Shown one piece after another: positions 39,611-49,295 of a stretch of 52,441 bases of DNA. A program made the position numbers and the translations under genes. Origin of the DNA: an uncultured Oscillospiraceae bacterium (GTDB taxonomy: Bacteria; Bacillota; Clostridia; Oscillospirales; Ruminococcaceae); NCBI GenBank assembly GCA_910587135.1, contig CAJULF010000019.1, positions 1-52,441 of the forward strand, written 5' to 3'. The first letter of the stretch is position 1. Every line of letters starts with the position of its first letter. A model generated the notes under the pieces. The model saw only the letters and a list, made by a program, of their open reading frames with translations, ran no database searches and was not told the DNA's origin.

Positions 39611-41878
39611 ATGCAAAAGAAAAAATTTTCAGAACTCGCGGTACTACTGTGCGCGTCGGTTCTTCTCTGCTCTTGCAGTGATCCCGGGAACTCAGCGCAA
39701 ATCGTCACATCTGAAACCGCAGATACGACGGAAGCCACAAGTACAGTGGACACGCATGGCTCGGAATCCGTCGGTGAGCCTCAGACGGAGGAGATTGCGG
39801 AAACAGCAGATCGGGAAATTGAAACCGTTGAGGAAACAGACGGCGTCGGTCTTCCGCGTATGGACGGCTCAACGTCGGCAACACCGCTGGAGATCGGCTT
39901 GAAAAGCGGATTTCTCGGTATTCCCTACGATCAGGCAAAGGAGTTGGTTTCACACACGACCACTCACGACTCGTTCAAGCGGCTTATTAACGGAGAGGTC
40001 GATTTGATTTTCTCTGTTCCCATTTCCGAGGAGCAGCAGAAAATGGCTGACGAGGCGGGTGTGACCTTATTTATGGAGCCTGTCGCGAGAGAGGGCTTTG
40101 TGTTTGTTGTCAATGAAGATAACCCCGTGGATTCGCTCACAAGCGAGCAGCTCCGCAAGATTTACAGCGGCGAGATAACCAATTGGTCGCAGGTCGGCGG
40201 AAACGACGAGCCTATACTGCCCTATCAGCGTAACACCGATTCGGGCAGTCAGAATTACATGACCGTCTTTATGGGAGATACACCCCTGCTTCCGCCAAAA
40301 ACCGAGCTGGTGCAGGGCATGATGATGTCGCTGATGGACGCGATAGCGGTATATGACAATTCTGCGGGCGCTATCGGCTATTCGGTGTATTCCTATGCCG
40401 CGCAGATGTACGCCAACGCGAACAAAGTAAAGTTTATCGCGGTGGACGGAGTAAAGCCCTCAAAGGCAGCCATGGCTGACGAGAGTTATCCTCTGCTTAG
40501 CTGCACTTACATAATTTATACGGACAAGTCCCCTGAAAGCGCCCGTGAATTTGCCGAAAAGGTTCTTTCCGACGAGGGACAGCGCTATGTGCTGGAAAGC
40601 GGATATCTTCCCGTAAACGGCATGGAGGTGCCCGAAAAATATCTTCCCTATGAGGCGGTAGGAACGGGCGAGCCCAAGCCCGCCGATTTTGAACCATCAC
40701 GCGAATATTCTCAGCTTTATTGGAATGATGTTTACAAAAAAAGCGACGGATATTTTGAGCTTGATTTTTTAAACGATGAGGAGCTTCAGGCGCGTATAAA
40801 CAGCGATATCCGTGCGGCAATGGACGAGCTTCGAAAATATTACGAGCCCGAATGCTCCGGTGAAAGCGAGTATGCCAATGACGGAATAAGGCTTCATATA
40901 AGCTGCCGCAATGGATATTTGTCGCTGACTCTGGGCTATTGGAACGATAAATCCGATGGTCAGAGTTCATTTATGGGTGGGTATGAGGTTTATCATCACG
41001 CTGAAACTCTTACATACGATTTAATAAACGGCAGGAGGATAGAACGTTTTTCCGACCTGTTTTACGAGGGTGAGGACTTTCTGCCCGATATCAACAAAAG
41101 CATTGCTGATTGGATAAATCAGGAGCTTCTTGCGTATTTCGACCCTGCGCAGAAGCAGGATTTCTCCTGCATTTTAGGCGAGCCGCGGCTGTTCACCATA
41201 GACAGTATCGGGCTGGAGTCTAATAACCTTTATTTCACAAGTGCGCCGTTTTTATGCTATTCCGACGATAATTGGCACAGTGTGGTAAAGCAGTACAGGG
41301 ATATGAGCGGAATTATAAATGAAAAATATCTGGATGAACTTCATGATTACGAATATAGCGAGTGGGATATTTCCTTCATAACCGAGGACGGCGATACATA
41401 CAAAAGAATAACGGGCTCGGCATACCACACCGATGAGGAGGTAAAAGCCGAGGACGAGTTCTGGTACAGTCTTCAGAAACGGGCTTGGGAAACCTTCAGG
41501 AAAGCCAATCCGAACTGGCGGTCGGGAGGTGATTTATACCATGTCGATATAGGCACTAATAAATTAAACAACCGTTATAGTATTGGGCTTCGCAGCCCGG
41601 GAGCAGGTGAATATCCCCATGCAAATTTCGATGCGGATACTCTTGAGCTTATCACAATGGAAATGCTGATCGGTGACGATTGGCGGCAGTATCTTAGCGA
41701 TACGGCAGATCCGGAGCTTAATTATATTCCATCGGAGTGGTGGGGTGATGGTAAAATCATAACTGTTTTAGCCTATCCCGACAGTCCGATTGAAACGGAA
41801 TGGGAGCAATATGTGTGTACGGTATCTCTCAGTGTTCCTCGGGAGGTGATGAACGAGCGTTATTTTACCCCGCAGTAA
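39611..41878 (+). CDS. PstS-like lipoprotein with C-terminal DUF3298-like extension
   Basis: A 755-residue lipoprotein (lipobox L-L-C-S-C). After an acidic Thr-rich linker, residues of about 75-365 form a periplasmic-binding-protein fold like the phosphate binder PstS: D-G-S-T-S-A-T-P-L, I-F-S-V-P-I-S-E, I-Y-S-G-E-I-T-N-W-S-Q-V-G-G, and R-N-T-D-S-G-S-Q. Residues of about 385-755 resemble RsiV/DUF3298-type extracellular domains (T-Y-D-L-I-N-G-R-R-I-E-R-F-S-D-L-F). No pstCAB genes are nearby, so it may sense rather than transport. GGAAGGTG precedes ATG 39611; no clear promoter was seen. Confidence 0.75.
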   Translation: MQKKKFSELAVLLCASVLLCSCSDPGNSAQIVTSETADTTEATSTVDTHGSESVGEPQTEEIAETADREIETVEETDGVGLPRMDGSTSATPLEIGLKSGFLGIPYDQAKELVSHTTTHDSFKRLINGEVDLIFSVPISEEQQKMADEAGVTLFMEPVAREGFVFVVNEDNPVDSLTSEQLRKIYSGEITNWSQVGGNDEPILPYQRNTDSGSQNYMTVFMGDTPLLPPKTELVQGMMMSLMDAIAVYDNSAGAIGYSVYSYAAQMYANANKVKFIAVDGVKPSKAAMADESYPLLSCTYIIYTDKSPESAREFAEKVLSDEGQRYVLESGYLPVNGMEVPEKYLPYEAVGTGEPKPADFEPSREYSQLYWNDVYKKSDGYFELDFLNDEELQARINSDIRAAMDELRKYYEPECSGESEYANDGIRLHISCRNGYLSLTLGYWNDKSDGQSSFMGGYEVYHHAETLTYDLINGRRIERFSDLFYEGEDFLPDINKSIADWINQELLAYFDPAQKQDFSCILGEPRLFTIDSIGLESNNLYFTSAPFLCYSDDNWHSVVKQYRDMSGIINEKYLDELHDYEYSEWDISFITEDGDTYKRITGSAYHTDEEVKAEDEFWYSLQKRAWETFRKANPNWRSGGDLYHVDIGTNKLNNRYSIGLRSPGAGEYPHANFDADTLELITMEMLIGDDWRQYLSDTADPELNYIPSEWWGDGKIITVLAYPDSPIETEWEQYVCTVSLSVPREVMNERYFTPQ

Positions 41879-41953
41879 TATTGTTATAACCTTGTTGTGT
41901 ATCTGACAAAGTTTTTTCAGTTTGGGCTTTTTAGAGATGCCCTAATGACAAAA

Positions 41954-41992
41954 AATTCCCATCGGTATTTGTACCGATGGGAATTCTGTATT
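41954..41992. terminator. bidirectional terminator
   Basis: A perfect 14-bp stem AATTCCCATCGGTA (41954-41967) / TACCGATGGGAATT (41972-41985) with a four-base loop between two convergent genes. T-rich sequence follows on both strands (TGTATTAT on plus, TTTTTGTC on minus). Confidence 0.88.
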
Positions 41993-41999
41993 ATAAGAG

Positions 42000-42968
42000 T
42001 TATAGGCTGACTACCCACTTTAGAATTGCAGCCGCGTCAAGAGCGTTAACTGTACCGTCTTTGTTATAATCGGCAACATTTAAGTCCATATCGGTTTTGT
42101 TCACGGTTGCTTTCAGAATAGCGGCAGCGTCAAGCGAATTGACCCTTCCGTTTCTGTCGACATCGCCAAGAATGAAATCAAATTCACGCTTTGTTTCGGC
42201 ACAGTAAACGCAAATGTAATCGGCGTAACCTGCCGTTGTTCCGTCAGCTTCATGTGATCCCAACAAAAGGTAATTGTGATCAAGCTGTGGAATTGTTTCT
42301 ATGTCTTCCCGACCGCAGATTCTGCAGGTGCGGATTCTTTCCCCCTCCTTCAAGCAGGTAGCGTCAACTGTTACTTTCCAGTCTCCGTAGCTGTGGGTAT
42401 GGCTCGAACCGCCCGATGTAACAGGTCTTGAGGTTTTCGTGGTGATTGTTACACTATCGGGATAAGCGATATCACCATAAGCTGCGGTCAGATTTTCACC
42501 TTCTATCAGCTCTCCGCCCCTTACAAATTTCACGGAATCTTTCACGATTTCCACAGCAGCCGAAACAGAATTGCCGCTTATTTTCACCTTTCCCACCGTA
42601 AGAGGGGAAGACTCCGAAAAAAGAGCCTCTGTTCCCGCAAGATAAATATTGAGTATACCCGTATCGCTGTGGTATCTGCTTTCGGTTATCTTGGCGGCAA
42701 GGTTGCTGTCGGGGATAAATTCTATCTCTGCCGACTTGGAATTTGTCGTAACACTTAACGATATCTGCATCGAGGCTATCTCCTCGGCTGCCGCCTGAGG
42801 GAAGTCAAGTATAAGCTGTGCCTCGCTGCCGCTTGCTTTAAGCTCTGTTTTATTATTTGCCGCGGCTGAAGCGGTAATTGTCATCGCAATCATACAGCAA
42901 AGTATCACTGCAATGGCGCTTAGCGTTTTTTTGAATTTTAACGCGGCGGGCTTATCAATAAAAAGCAT
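42000..42968 (-). CDS. secreted dockerin protein with cohesin-like N-terminal domain
   Basis: The 322-residue protein has a signal peptide (ending about residue 35, A-S-A-A-A), a beta-sandwich of about 130 residues resembling cohesin-type modules, and a segment H-T-H-S-Y-G-D-W-K-V with C-R-I-C-G and C-V-Y-C pairs. It ends in a type I dockerin with two near-identical calcium loops, D-V-D-R-N-G-R-V-N-S-L-D and D-Y-N-K-D-G-T-V-N-A-L-D. Dockerins plug into cohesins on cellulosome-like scaffolds. A strong AAGGAAGGAG site lies 14 bases after the stop of the upstream M60 gene, so the two form an operon. A cohesin-dockerin protein would be a small adaptor scaffold. Confidence 0.78.
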   Translation of the reverse strand: MLFIDKPAALKFKKTLSAIAVILCCMIAMTITASAAANNKTELKASGSEAQLILDFPQAAAEEIASMQISLSVTTNSKSAEIEFIPDSNLAAKITESRYHSDTGILNIYLAGTEALFSESSPLTVGKVKISGNSVSAAVEIVKDSVKFVRGGELIEGENLTAAYGDIAYPDSVTITTKTSRPVTSGGSSHTHSYGDWKVTVDATCLKEGERIRTCRICGREDIETIPQLDHNYLLLGSHEADGTTAGYADYICVYCAETKREFDFILGDVDRNGRVNSLDAAAILKATVNKTDMDLNVADYNKDGTVNALDAAAILKWVVSL

Positions 42969-42982
42969 ACGCAGCTCCTTCC

Positions 42983-45900
42983 TTAATTTTCAGTATTGCC
43001 GTTAAGGTCGATTGAGGGGAGATTTTCGGGGAAATCCGTAAACATGGAATCGCTGACAAGTCTTTCTCCCTCATTGGTCAGCGCGTTGTTTACACGGTAA
43101 AGCTCTGCACGGACTTTCGATACTCCGTCCAAAGCGGCGGTGTTCGGCTCGATCCAGTATATCCATATGCCGTTCCATACATCCTGCAAAAGTCCGCTTC
43201 CGGGATCGTCCGCCAGAATTATCTGGTTGGCTGTGAGTCTGCCCTCGGTATCCGTTCCTCCCACTATGTTTCCGTCTTGGTCGAACAGCATTACCACGTT
43301 GTAGGCCGGACTGCCCTTGTAGCTTCCTGTGAACACTATCGAATCCTTTGGGATAATGTCGTTCTCGCCGCTGCCGTATCTGTAATCGTCCGAAAGTATG
43401 CCGATAGCCGTAGTGCCGTCCGAAGTGCTTACAAGTTCTACATTGTCGCCCGTTACACCCAGCACGTCAAGCTCGGCAACGGAGATTTTCTGCCCCGACT
43501 GTCCCGAAATGACCAGTTTTACTGCGTCCGTTTTGTAGGTGCTTATATATTTCCCGTCGGAGTTTTCAAAGTAAACAGTGTTTCCGCTGTCTGAAATGCC
43601 GCTTGCGGCTTCCTGCCATGTGCCGTCGTCGGCTTTTACCATTAAGCTGTAATTAAATGTGTCTGCTCCGCTTCCGGCGGTATACCTGAAGCCCGAAACG
43701 GTTTCACGCCTGTTCAGACTGATGATTATTTCGGATTCCTCCGAAAGAGTTCCGACATATTCTGTGCTGCTGTCGCCGTCCGCCGCAAGCAGAACGGGGT
43801 CTGTCTCCGCGGGAGTGCAGGGCATATCATCGTCGCCCGTTCCCGATTCGGGGATATTATCGGCGGTAATGCCCGACGAGCTGAGCGTCCACCATGTTTT
43901 GTCAAGGCTTCCGTCGTCCTGTATCTTTATAGACTCCAGAGTCAGAGGTGCGGAGCGGTAAAGATATTTATCCACAACCGTTACCTCATAGGTAACTACC
44001 CTGTTGTTCAGCCCAGCCGCATAGTCGGTAAACGTATTTTCCGTTGTAAAGCCCACGGCTTCCTTGCCGACATATCCGCCGGATGTAGTGCATCTCACTA
44101 TCTCATAGCCCAATATCTCGTCCTGCGGGATATTTTCCGAGCCGAGAGTGAAATTCACCTGATAGGAATTGTCCTGTGCGGGAACGGCAGAAGTATTCGC
44201 GCTTACTGCCGTAACGTCGCCGCCCGTGCCCAGATATCCTCCGTCGGGATTTTCGAGGCGGTATACGCGGGAATCGTCGTCGGCGTAATATATAGCCCTT
44301 TCTTCCTTTTCAAACTGACTCGCGTACTCAATAGTTGTGCTGTCGGGAATTTTTCCCCAGCGCTCGAAAAATTCAAGTATATCCTTTTCCGCTGCCGCGC
44401 AGGCGAGTCTCATCAAACACTGATCCGTGCCGCCGCCTAAAGCAAGCGGAATACCGCCGGGCGCAGGTGCGAGAGACGGAGTGCGGGCATAGCTGTCAAC
44501 CCTTGCGTAGAACAGGCTTTCAATCTGCTCCGCATGGTCATCAAAGGTCTTGTAGTTGTAGTTCATGTCATACGCCAAATGAAGCTGCCAGTACATACCA
44601 AGCTGCGTTGCAATGTTTGATGCCTGCCCCGTAGTGCCTGAGGTTACTTTATCATAGATATTCTTATAAGTAAATCTCATGCCTGTGTTGGTATCCTTAG
44701 CCTGTGCGAGCTGTGCAAAGTAGTTGTTGGTGATCTCGGCAACTTCGTAGGCATTCTGGTTTATACAGTGACCTATCTCGTGTGCTATTCCCCAACCGAA
44801 ATACCTGCCGCTTACATATCTTCCGTCCTCGTCGGAAACAAGAGCGGGAGCACTCACCATGCCGCTGCACTCGTTCCATTCTATACCGATATGGTTGCCG
44901 GCGGCGTACATAAACGCTTTGCTGAACATTCTCTGATAGCGTATGTTGAGGTGCTGCTTGGGAAGTCTGTCGATTTCGTTTTCGGCATTGTCGTTAAGTC
45001 CCTTGTGCTGATAGAAGAGATGCAGCATATCCTCCATTGCCTGTGCGGACGTGATTATCTGCGCGGCTTTGTCCGCCGTGCTTCCCTGACCCGCGCCTGT
45101 GAGTATCTGTGCCGCGGGCAAAGACAGCAGCATATTGTCAAGAAGTATGTCGGAAGCGCCAAGGATACAGTTTCGGGCGTCATATTCGAATTTGTTCACG
45201 TTTGTGTTTGAGGAATCCGCGTGATACTGCTTGTGAAGCTGTTCCATCTGTCCGACATATTCCTCAAGCTCTGTGACATAGGTCTCCGCCAGCTTCATCT
45301 TTTCGCTTTCGTCCTCAATGCCGTACAGATCTAATACGGGAACCTGTACTCCTCCGCTGACGCGAACCGCGTAGCGGTCGCTCGCGCTGTTTCCCGTATA
45401 CTGGATATACAGCGCTCCTCCCGATTCCTCGTCAATAGACCAGAGCTTGGGTATGTCTATAACATTGGAGCCTGTTTTGAGAGCGGTCACTGTTTTTGCA
45501 ACAGATCCCGACTCCGAGTGGTATTGGGTAGCAACCAGCTGTAAATTTGTGGCTGATCCCGTCGCTTTGGTGTTGTGACCGACATAAACGGTAACGGTAT
45601 CTCCCGCCGCTGCGGTTACGCCGATGGGCTGCCAAGCGTTTAATCCGCCGAAGCCCCTGTTTACGTCAGATGTGCTGATTGTGTTGTGTATGTAGACAGG
45701 CGCGCCAAGATTCTTACAGTTCAGAATATCCTCAGCATTTTTCAGCTCCCTTTCCAGCAGCTCTATATCGGGGTTTAACTCGCCGCTTACCTCGTCGGGA
45801 GTGTTCAGGCGCTTTCTCAGCCCGTCAATAGTTTCCTGTGTGACGTCGGGTCTGAGAACAAGGTGCAGATCGTCCTTGTACAAGCCTGCGATATCGTCTG

Positions 45901-48073
45901 TAATGGTATCGTAATGGTAGAAATATATTTCGGAAACATCAATGCTTCCGCTTGCCGTGTATCGGGCAAGCCCTATCTGTATTTTCTTTATCTGCGCCTT
46001 TTGAGGAAGTCTTATAAGATAGTAGACGCGTCCCTCACTGTCGGTCTTTTTGACAGTGGATACCTGATTATATCCGAGGCTGGTAAGATCACCCTGAGCG
46101 TTCCAGTAATTTATCTTCGTGTAGCAAAGCGCGGGGCTTATTGTAACAGACTCGTGCAGGGCAAAGGTCTGTATGGTGTATTCCTCGTCAAATTCGTAGA
46201 AAAGACCGTGTTTGTTCAGATTGTTGAAGCCGCCGTCGTCCCATGTTTCGCGCAGGTAATGGGAATTGGGGTCGTGATCCACTGTTCCCCATGCCGTTCT
46301 TTCGTTTTCCTCAACATTACTGTCTATCATTTTGCCGTAATTCTGCGAGGCGGAGATGATGTGCTGTCCCACAGTTCCGTTTTCGCCTGTATTTATTAGT
46401 TTATATTTCGGCATAACGGGGGGATCGATATCAGTGGTAGCCGCAGCCGCGGTAAGCGATGGACCGCTCTCGCCGAGTTCGTTTTCAGCGGTAACGTATG
46501 CGACATATTCCGCCTTGTCCTCAAGCCCCGTAACAGTGTAAGACGTACCGCCGATATTCGCGATCTTGTGATATTCGTCCTCGGTGCGGAGTTTATAGTA
46601 GACATTGTACCATTCCGCGTCCTCCGCTGCTTTCCATGAAAGCAGAACGCTTCTGTATGCGCCAACCGCGGTCAGACCGTCGGGTCTGTCGGGTTTGGAG
46701 GACGCTTTGGGGGTGACTGTTATTTCGTCGCCATAGCCGCTTTTCCACGTGCCGTTTACCGACTGGACCTTTACGGTATATTCCTTGCCGTTTTCAAGTT
46801 TTTTGTCGTTCAGCGAGGAAACGCTGAGAGAGCAGCCTGTTACCCTTTTTGTTTCGCTTATTTCCCCATGAGTTATCATTACCTCATATCCCGTAACGTT
46901 GACGCAGCGATCCCATGTTAGCACAAACGATTTGTCGGCTGCCTGCGCTTCAAGATTTTTCGGGATATCAGCGGCGGGCTCGGGTATTTTGTTCTCCATG
47001 CCGTTTACAAACTCCACATAGGATATATCGGCAAGAGCGCTGTTTTTGGTCATGCCGTATACGACGAATGTAACCCTTTTGACCGCGATACGGGAGCCTA
47101 AATTTATACGGATATTCCCGTTTTTGTCCTGAACAGCGGTAACCTCTGCGGAATCCAGCAGGTGATGAACTCCGTTTTCGACTGGTATCGTGTGGGTCTG
47201 CTCCTGCCCAGCGGCGTCTATGTAGTCGATATTGACCTCTGCTTTCGCGACAGGGTTATCCTCAGAAACTCCGATAATTAATCCGTCGGCATACGACGCT
47301 TCGCCTTGATCGGTGATGTCAAACCGCAGCACAACGGGATCCTTATCGGAAATATTTCCGGCGGTGTTGGTAAGCCTTACTCCGCCGTCCCTTGTAAAAA
47401 GACCTTCCAATTCGCCCTCTGCGGAAGTGTTTTCGCCGACAGAGGGTACAATAACCGAGGAAGGAATAATGACCTCAGACGATGCTTGGGTATTTTCTGT
47501 CACTTTATATCCCTTCGCCAGATATTCCATGTCTGCGAGGTCAATGCTTCCGTCGCCGTTGAGGTCGGTAATTCCACCGATCTCGCCGCTGTCCACCGCG
47601 TCGGTAAGCTGCAACCTGTCAGTGTCGTCAATAATTCCGTCCCCATTAACATCGCCTATAAGGATGGTTCCGGGGTGTGTGCCGTTCTCATAGTCGATGC
47701 CATTTGCAAAGTCTGTCATAAGCCTTACGGTAACCGCTTGGCGCTCTACGTTTATCTTCTGGGTATAGTCCGCAAAACCCTCGGCGGATACTTTTAGTGT
47801 GTATTCCCCGGGGGAAAGATTCGTAAAGTGTGCCTCCGCGCCTTCCCCGTCCTTCTCAAGGGTAACGGTATGCGATCCGCAGCCCGTAAGCTCCGCATTA
47901 AAATCCAAATTTTCCATTATATACAGCGCGGGTGAAATTATTACATTAACCTGTCCCGTGATGTCAGAGGAAAATCCGCTGTCCGCGTTCTCCGCAAAAG
48001 CTGTGCCGCAAGTCTGTATTGCAAATAAAAAAGCTGCGGCGGCGGACATCAATTTTTTAACGGTATGTTTCAT
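42983..48073 (-). CDS. giant secreted M60-type metallopeptidase with dockerin
   Basis: The 1696 residues run as follows. Signal peptide (1-27); a PEGA/CnaB-like domain; a type I dockerin near residues 138-192 (G-D-V-N-G-D-G and D-L-N-G-D-G loops); a beta domain; two fibronectin type III domains (about 370-550); a discoidin-like region; the peptidase region; and C-terminal FN3-like and F5/8-type C modules. The zinc site H-E-I-G-H is at 1098-1102 within W-G-I-A-H-E-I-G-H-C-I-N-Q, the M60/enhancin pattern. M60 enzymes of gut bacteria cleave mucin-type glycoproteins, so a host mucin substrate is likely but inferred. The dockerin sits near the N-terminus, where the usual place is the C-terminus. 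Confidence 0.85.
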   Translation of the reverse strand: MKHTVKKLMSAAAAFLFAIQTCGTAFAENADSGFSSDITGQVNVIISPALYIMENLDFNAELTGCGSHTVTLEKDGEGAEAHFTNLSPGEYTLKVSAEGFADYTQKINVERQAVTVRLMTDFANGIDYENGTHPGTILIGDVNGDGIIDDTDRLQLTDAVDSGEIGGITDLNGDGSIDLADMEYLAKGYKVTENTQASSEVIIPSSVIVPSVGENTSAEGELEGLFTRDGGVRLTNTAGNISDKDPVVLRFDITDQGEASYADGLIIGVSEDNPVAKAEVNIDYIDAAGQEQTHTIPVENGVHHLLDSAEVTAVQDKNGNIRINLGSRIAVKRVTFVVYGMTKNSALADISYVEFVNGMENKIPEPAADIPKNLEAQAADKSFVLTWDRCVNVTGYEVMITHGEISETKRVTGCSLSVSSLNDKKLENGKEYTVKVQSVNGTWKSGYGDEITVTPKASSKPDRPDGLTAVGAYRSVLLSWKAAEDAEWYNVYYKLRTEDEYHKIANIGGTSYTVTGLEDKAEYVAYVTAENELGESGPSLTAAAATTDIDPPVMPKYKLINTGENGTVGQHIISASQNYGKMIDSNVEENERTAWGTVDHDPNSHYLRETWDDGGFNNLNKHGLFYEFDEEYTIQTFALHESVTISPALCYTKINYWNAQGDLTSLGYNQVSTVKKTDSEGRVYYLIRLPQKAQIKKIQIGLARYTASGSIDVSEIYFYHYDTITDDIAGLYKDDLHLVLRPDVTQETIDGLRKRLNTPDEVSGELNPDIELLERELKNAEDILNCKNLGAPVYIHNTISTSDVNRGFGGLNAWQPIGVTAAAGDTVTVYVGHNTKATGSATNLQLVATQYHSESGSVAKTVTALKTGSNVIDIPKLWSIDEESGGALYIQYTGNSASDRYAVRVSGGVQVPVLDLYGIEDESEKMKLAETYVTELEEYVGQMEQLHKQYHADSSNTNVNKFEYDARNCILGASDILLDNMLLSLPAAQILTGAGQGSTADKAAQIITSAQAMEDMLHLFYQHKGLNDNAENEIDRLPKQHLNIRYQRMFSKAFMYAAGNHIGIEWNECSGMVSAPALVSDEDGRYVSGRYFGWGIAHEIGHCINQNAYEVAEITNNYFAQLAQAKDTNTGMRFTYKNIYDKVTSGTTGQASNIATQLGMYWQLHLAYDMNYNYKTFDDHAEQIESLFYARVDSYARTPSLAPAPGGIPLALGGGTDQCLMRLACAAAEKDILEFFERWGKIPDSTTIEYASQFEKEERAIYYADDDSRVYRLENPDGGYLGTGGDVTAVSANTSAVPAQDNSYQVNFTLGSENIPQDEILGYEIVRCTTSGGYVGKEAVGFTTENTFTDYAAGLNNRVVTYEVTVVDKYLYRSAPLTLESIKIQDDGSLDKTWWTLSSSGITADNIPESGTGDDDMPCTPAETDPVLLAADGDSSTEYVGTLSEESEIIISLNRRETVSGFRYTAGSGADTFNYSLMVKADDGTWQEAASGISDSGNTVYFENSDGKYISTYKTDAVKLVISGQSGQKISVAELDVLGVTGDNVELVSTSDGTTAIGILSDDYRYGSGENDIIPKDSIVFTGSYKGSPAYNVVMLFDQDGNIVGGTDTEGRLTANQIILADDPGSGLLQDVWNGIWIYWIEPNTAALDGVSKVRAELYRVNNALTNEGERLVSDSMFTDFPENLPSIDLNGNTEN

Positions 48074-48168
48074 TTCGCGATCTCCTTCTTTCAGCTGTAT
48101 AGCATGTATACAGGCTGTGTATATTTCGGAATATATTTCTCAATGCAGGGTTTTATATTCTCAATATA

Positions 48169-48196
48169 ATTATATCACAATATTTCCAATTTTCAA
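48169..48196 (-). promoter_or_regulatory. promoter of the M60-dockerin operon
   Basis: Minus strand TTGAAA (48196-48191), 16-base spacer, TATAAT (48174-48169), about 95 bases upstream of the start. The leader contains TGTATACA-like palindromes near 48090-48120. Confidence 0.6.
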
Positions 48197-48284
48197 GATG
48201 TTTTTGGCGGTTTGTTAAAAAAGTTTATATTTGCTTTTATAAAATGATGGTTTGCGAATAACATCCGATTGAATAATCAACAAC

Positions 48285-48305
48285 CATCAATTATAATGAT
48301 TGATG
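48285..48305 (-). terminator. possible terminator after sigK
   Basis: CATCAAT and ATTGATG flank a seven-base loop 40 bases beyond the sigK stop on the minus strand, followed by GTTGTTGATT. The stem is AT-rich, so it is weak. The rest of 48074-48344 holds no gene. Confidence 0.35.
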
Positions 48306-48344
48306 AATTCATGCTGTGAAACAGAAAGCTGTTTTGGGCGATAG

Positions 48345-49046
48345 TTACTCTCCGAATCTGGCACGCAGTTTTTCCAAAGCCCTTTTCTCAATGCGCGAAA
48401 TATATGAGCGTGAGATATTCAGGCTCTTGGCAATCTCCCGCTGCGTGAGAGGCTGGCATACTCTCCCGTTTTTGTCGGGGATCCCGTAGCGCTTGCATAT
48501 TATCTCGCGCTCACGCTCGTCCAGTTCCTCTTCAATAAAACGGTACAGCTTTTCCGAGTCGATTTTAAGCTCCACATCTTCCTCTACGTTTACACCGCTG
48601 CTGAAAATATCCGCTATTGTAAGCGCGTTGCCCTCCGCGTCGGATTCGATAGGCTCGTTTATGTATACCTCGGTTAGCTGGTGCTTTATCTTGCGGAAAT
48701 ACATTTTAATCTGATTATCAATGCATTTTGAAGCATATGTGCTGAAGTGATTTCCCTTAAGATAATCGAACGTTTCGGCGGCGCGGATAAGACCTATTGT
48801 GCCGATGGATATAAGATCATCCTGGTCGCGTGCGTCGGGGTAGTTCTTTTTGACGATATAAGCGACAAGGCGCAGATTATGGACTATCAGTTTATCCCTT
48901 GCGGAATCGTCCCCCTCGGCGATTTTACGGATACATTCCGCCTCGTCCTTGGCGGAGAGCTGTCGCGGGAATTGATTTCTTCCCTCAAAGTGCAGTCCGA
49001 AAACCAGAAAATGCTGAAGCGCGAATTTTACAAGCAGGCTGATCAT
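48345..49046 (-). CDS. sigK: sporulation sigma factor, SigK-like with hydrophobic pro-sequence
   Basis: A 233-residue sigma-70 family protein. It starts with a hydrophobic pro-sequence (M-I-S-L-L-V-K-F-A-L-Q-H-F-L-V-F) as in pro-sigma-K. Region 2 follows (H-N-L-R-L-V-A-Y-I-V-K-K, D-L-I-S-I-G-T-I-G-L-I-R-A) and region 4 (L-T-Q-R-E-I-A-K-S-L-N-I-S-R-S-Y-I-S-R-I-E-K-R-A-L). The region 4 helix-turn-helix is nearly the B. subtilis SigK sequence. The gene is intact, not split by a skin element. ATG 49046 is preferred, seven bases after GGGAGG; TTG 49061 would put that site inside the gene. SigE also has a pro-sequence but lacks this N-terminus. Confidence 0.88.
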   Translation of the reverse strand: MISLLVKFALQHFLVFGLHFEGRNQFPRQLSAKDEAECIRKIAEGDDSARDKLIVHNLRLVAYIVKKNYPDARDQDDLISIGTIGLIRAAETFDYLKGNHFSTYASKCIDNQIKMYFRKIKHQLTEVYINEPIESDAEGNALTIADIFSSGVNVEEDVELKIDSEKLYRFIEEELDEREREIICKRYGIPDKNGRVCQPLTQREIAKSLNISRSYISRIEKRALEKLRARFGE

Positions 49047-49228
49047 AGCAAGTCCTCCCAAAATGATTCCACAAAATATAATACCTGCGGCAAGCCGCGG
49101 TTTGCTGCAAATAAAGAAACCTTCAAAGGCAGGTTTTACCCTTGAAAGTCTGCTGTAATATATTATTGCTTTTTACTTGTACAAAATATCTTGTCCGCTG
49201 CGCTTTTTTCCAGTATTAAATTGAATGG

Positions 49229-49257
49229 TTGACAAGTTCTTCGGGAAATGGTATAAT
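49229..49257 (+). promoter_or_regulatory. promoter of the methyltransferase gene
   Basis: TTGACA (49229-49234), 17-base spacer, TATAAT (49252-49257), perfect consensus, about 40 bases before ATG 49296. Confidence 0.8.
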
Positions 49258-49295
49258 AACGCAGGAAATACATTGAAATTGAAGGAGGGGTGATT

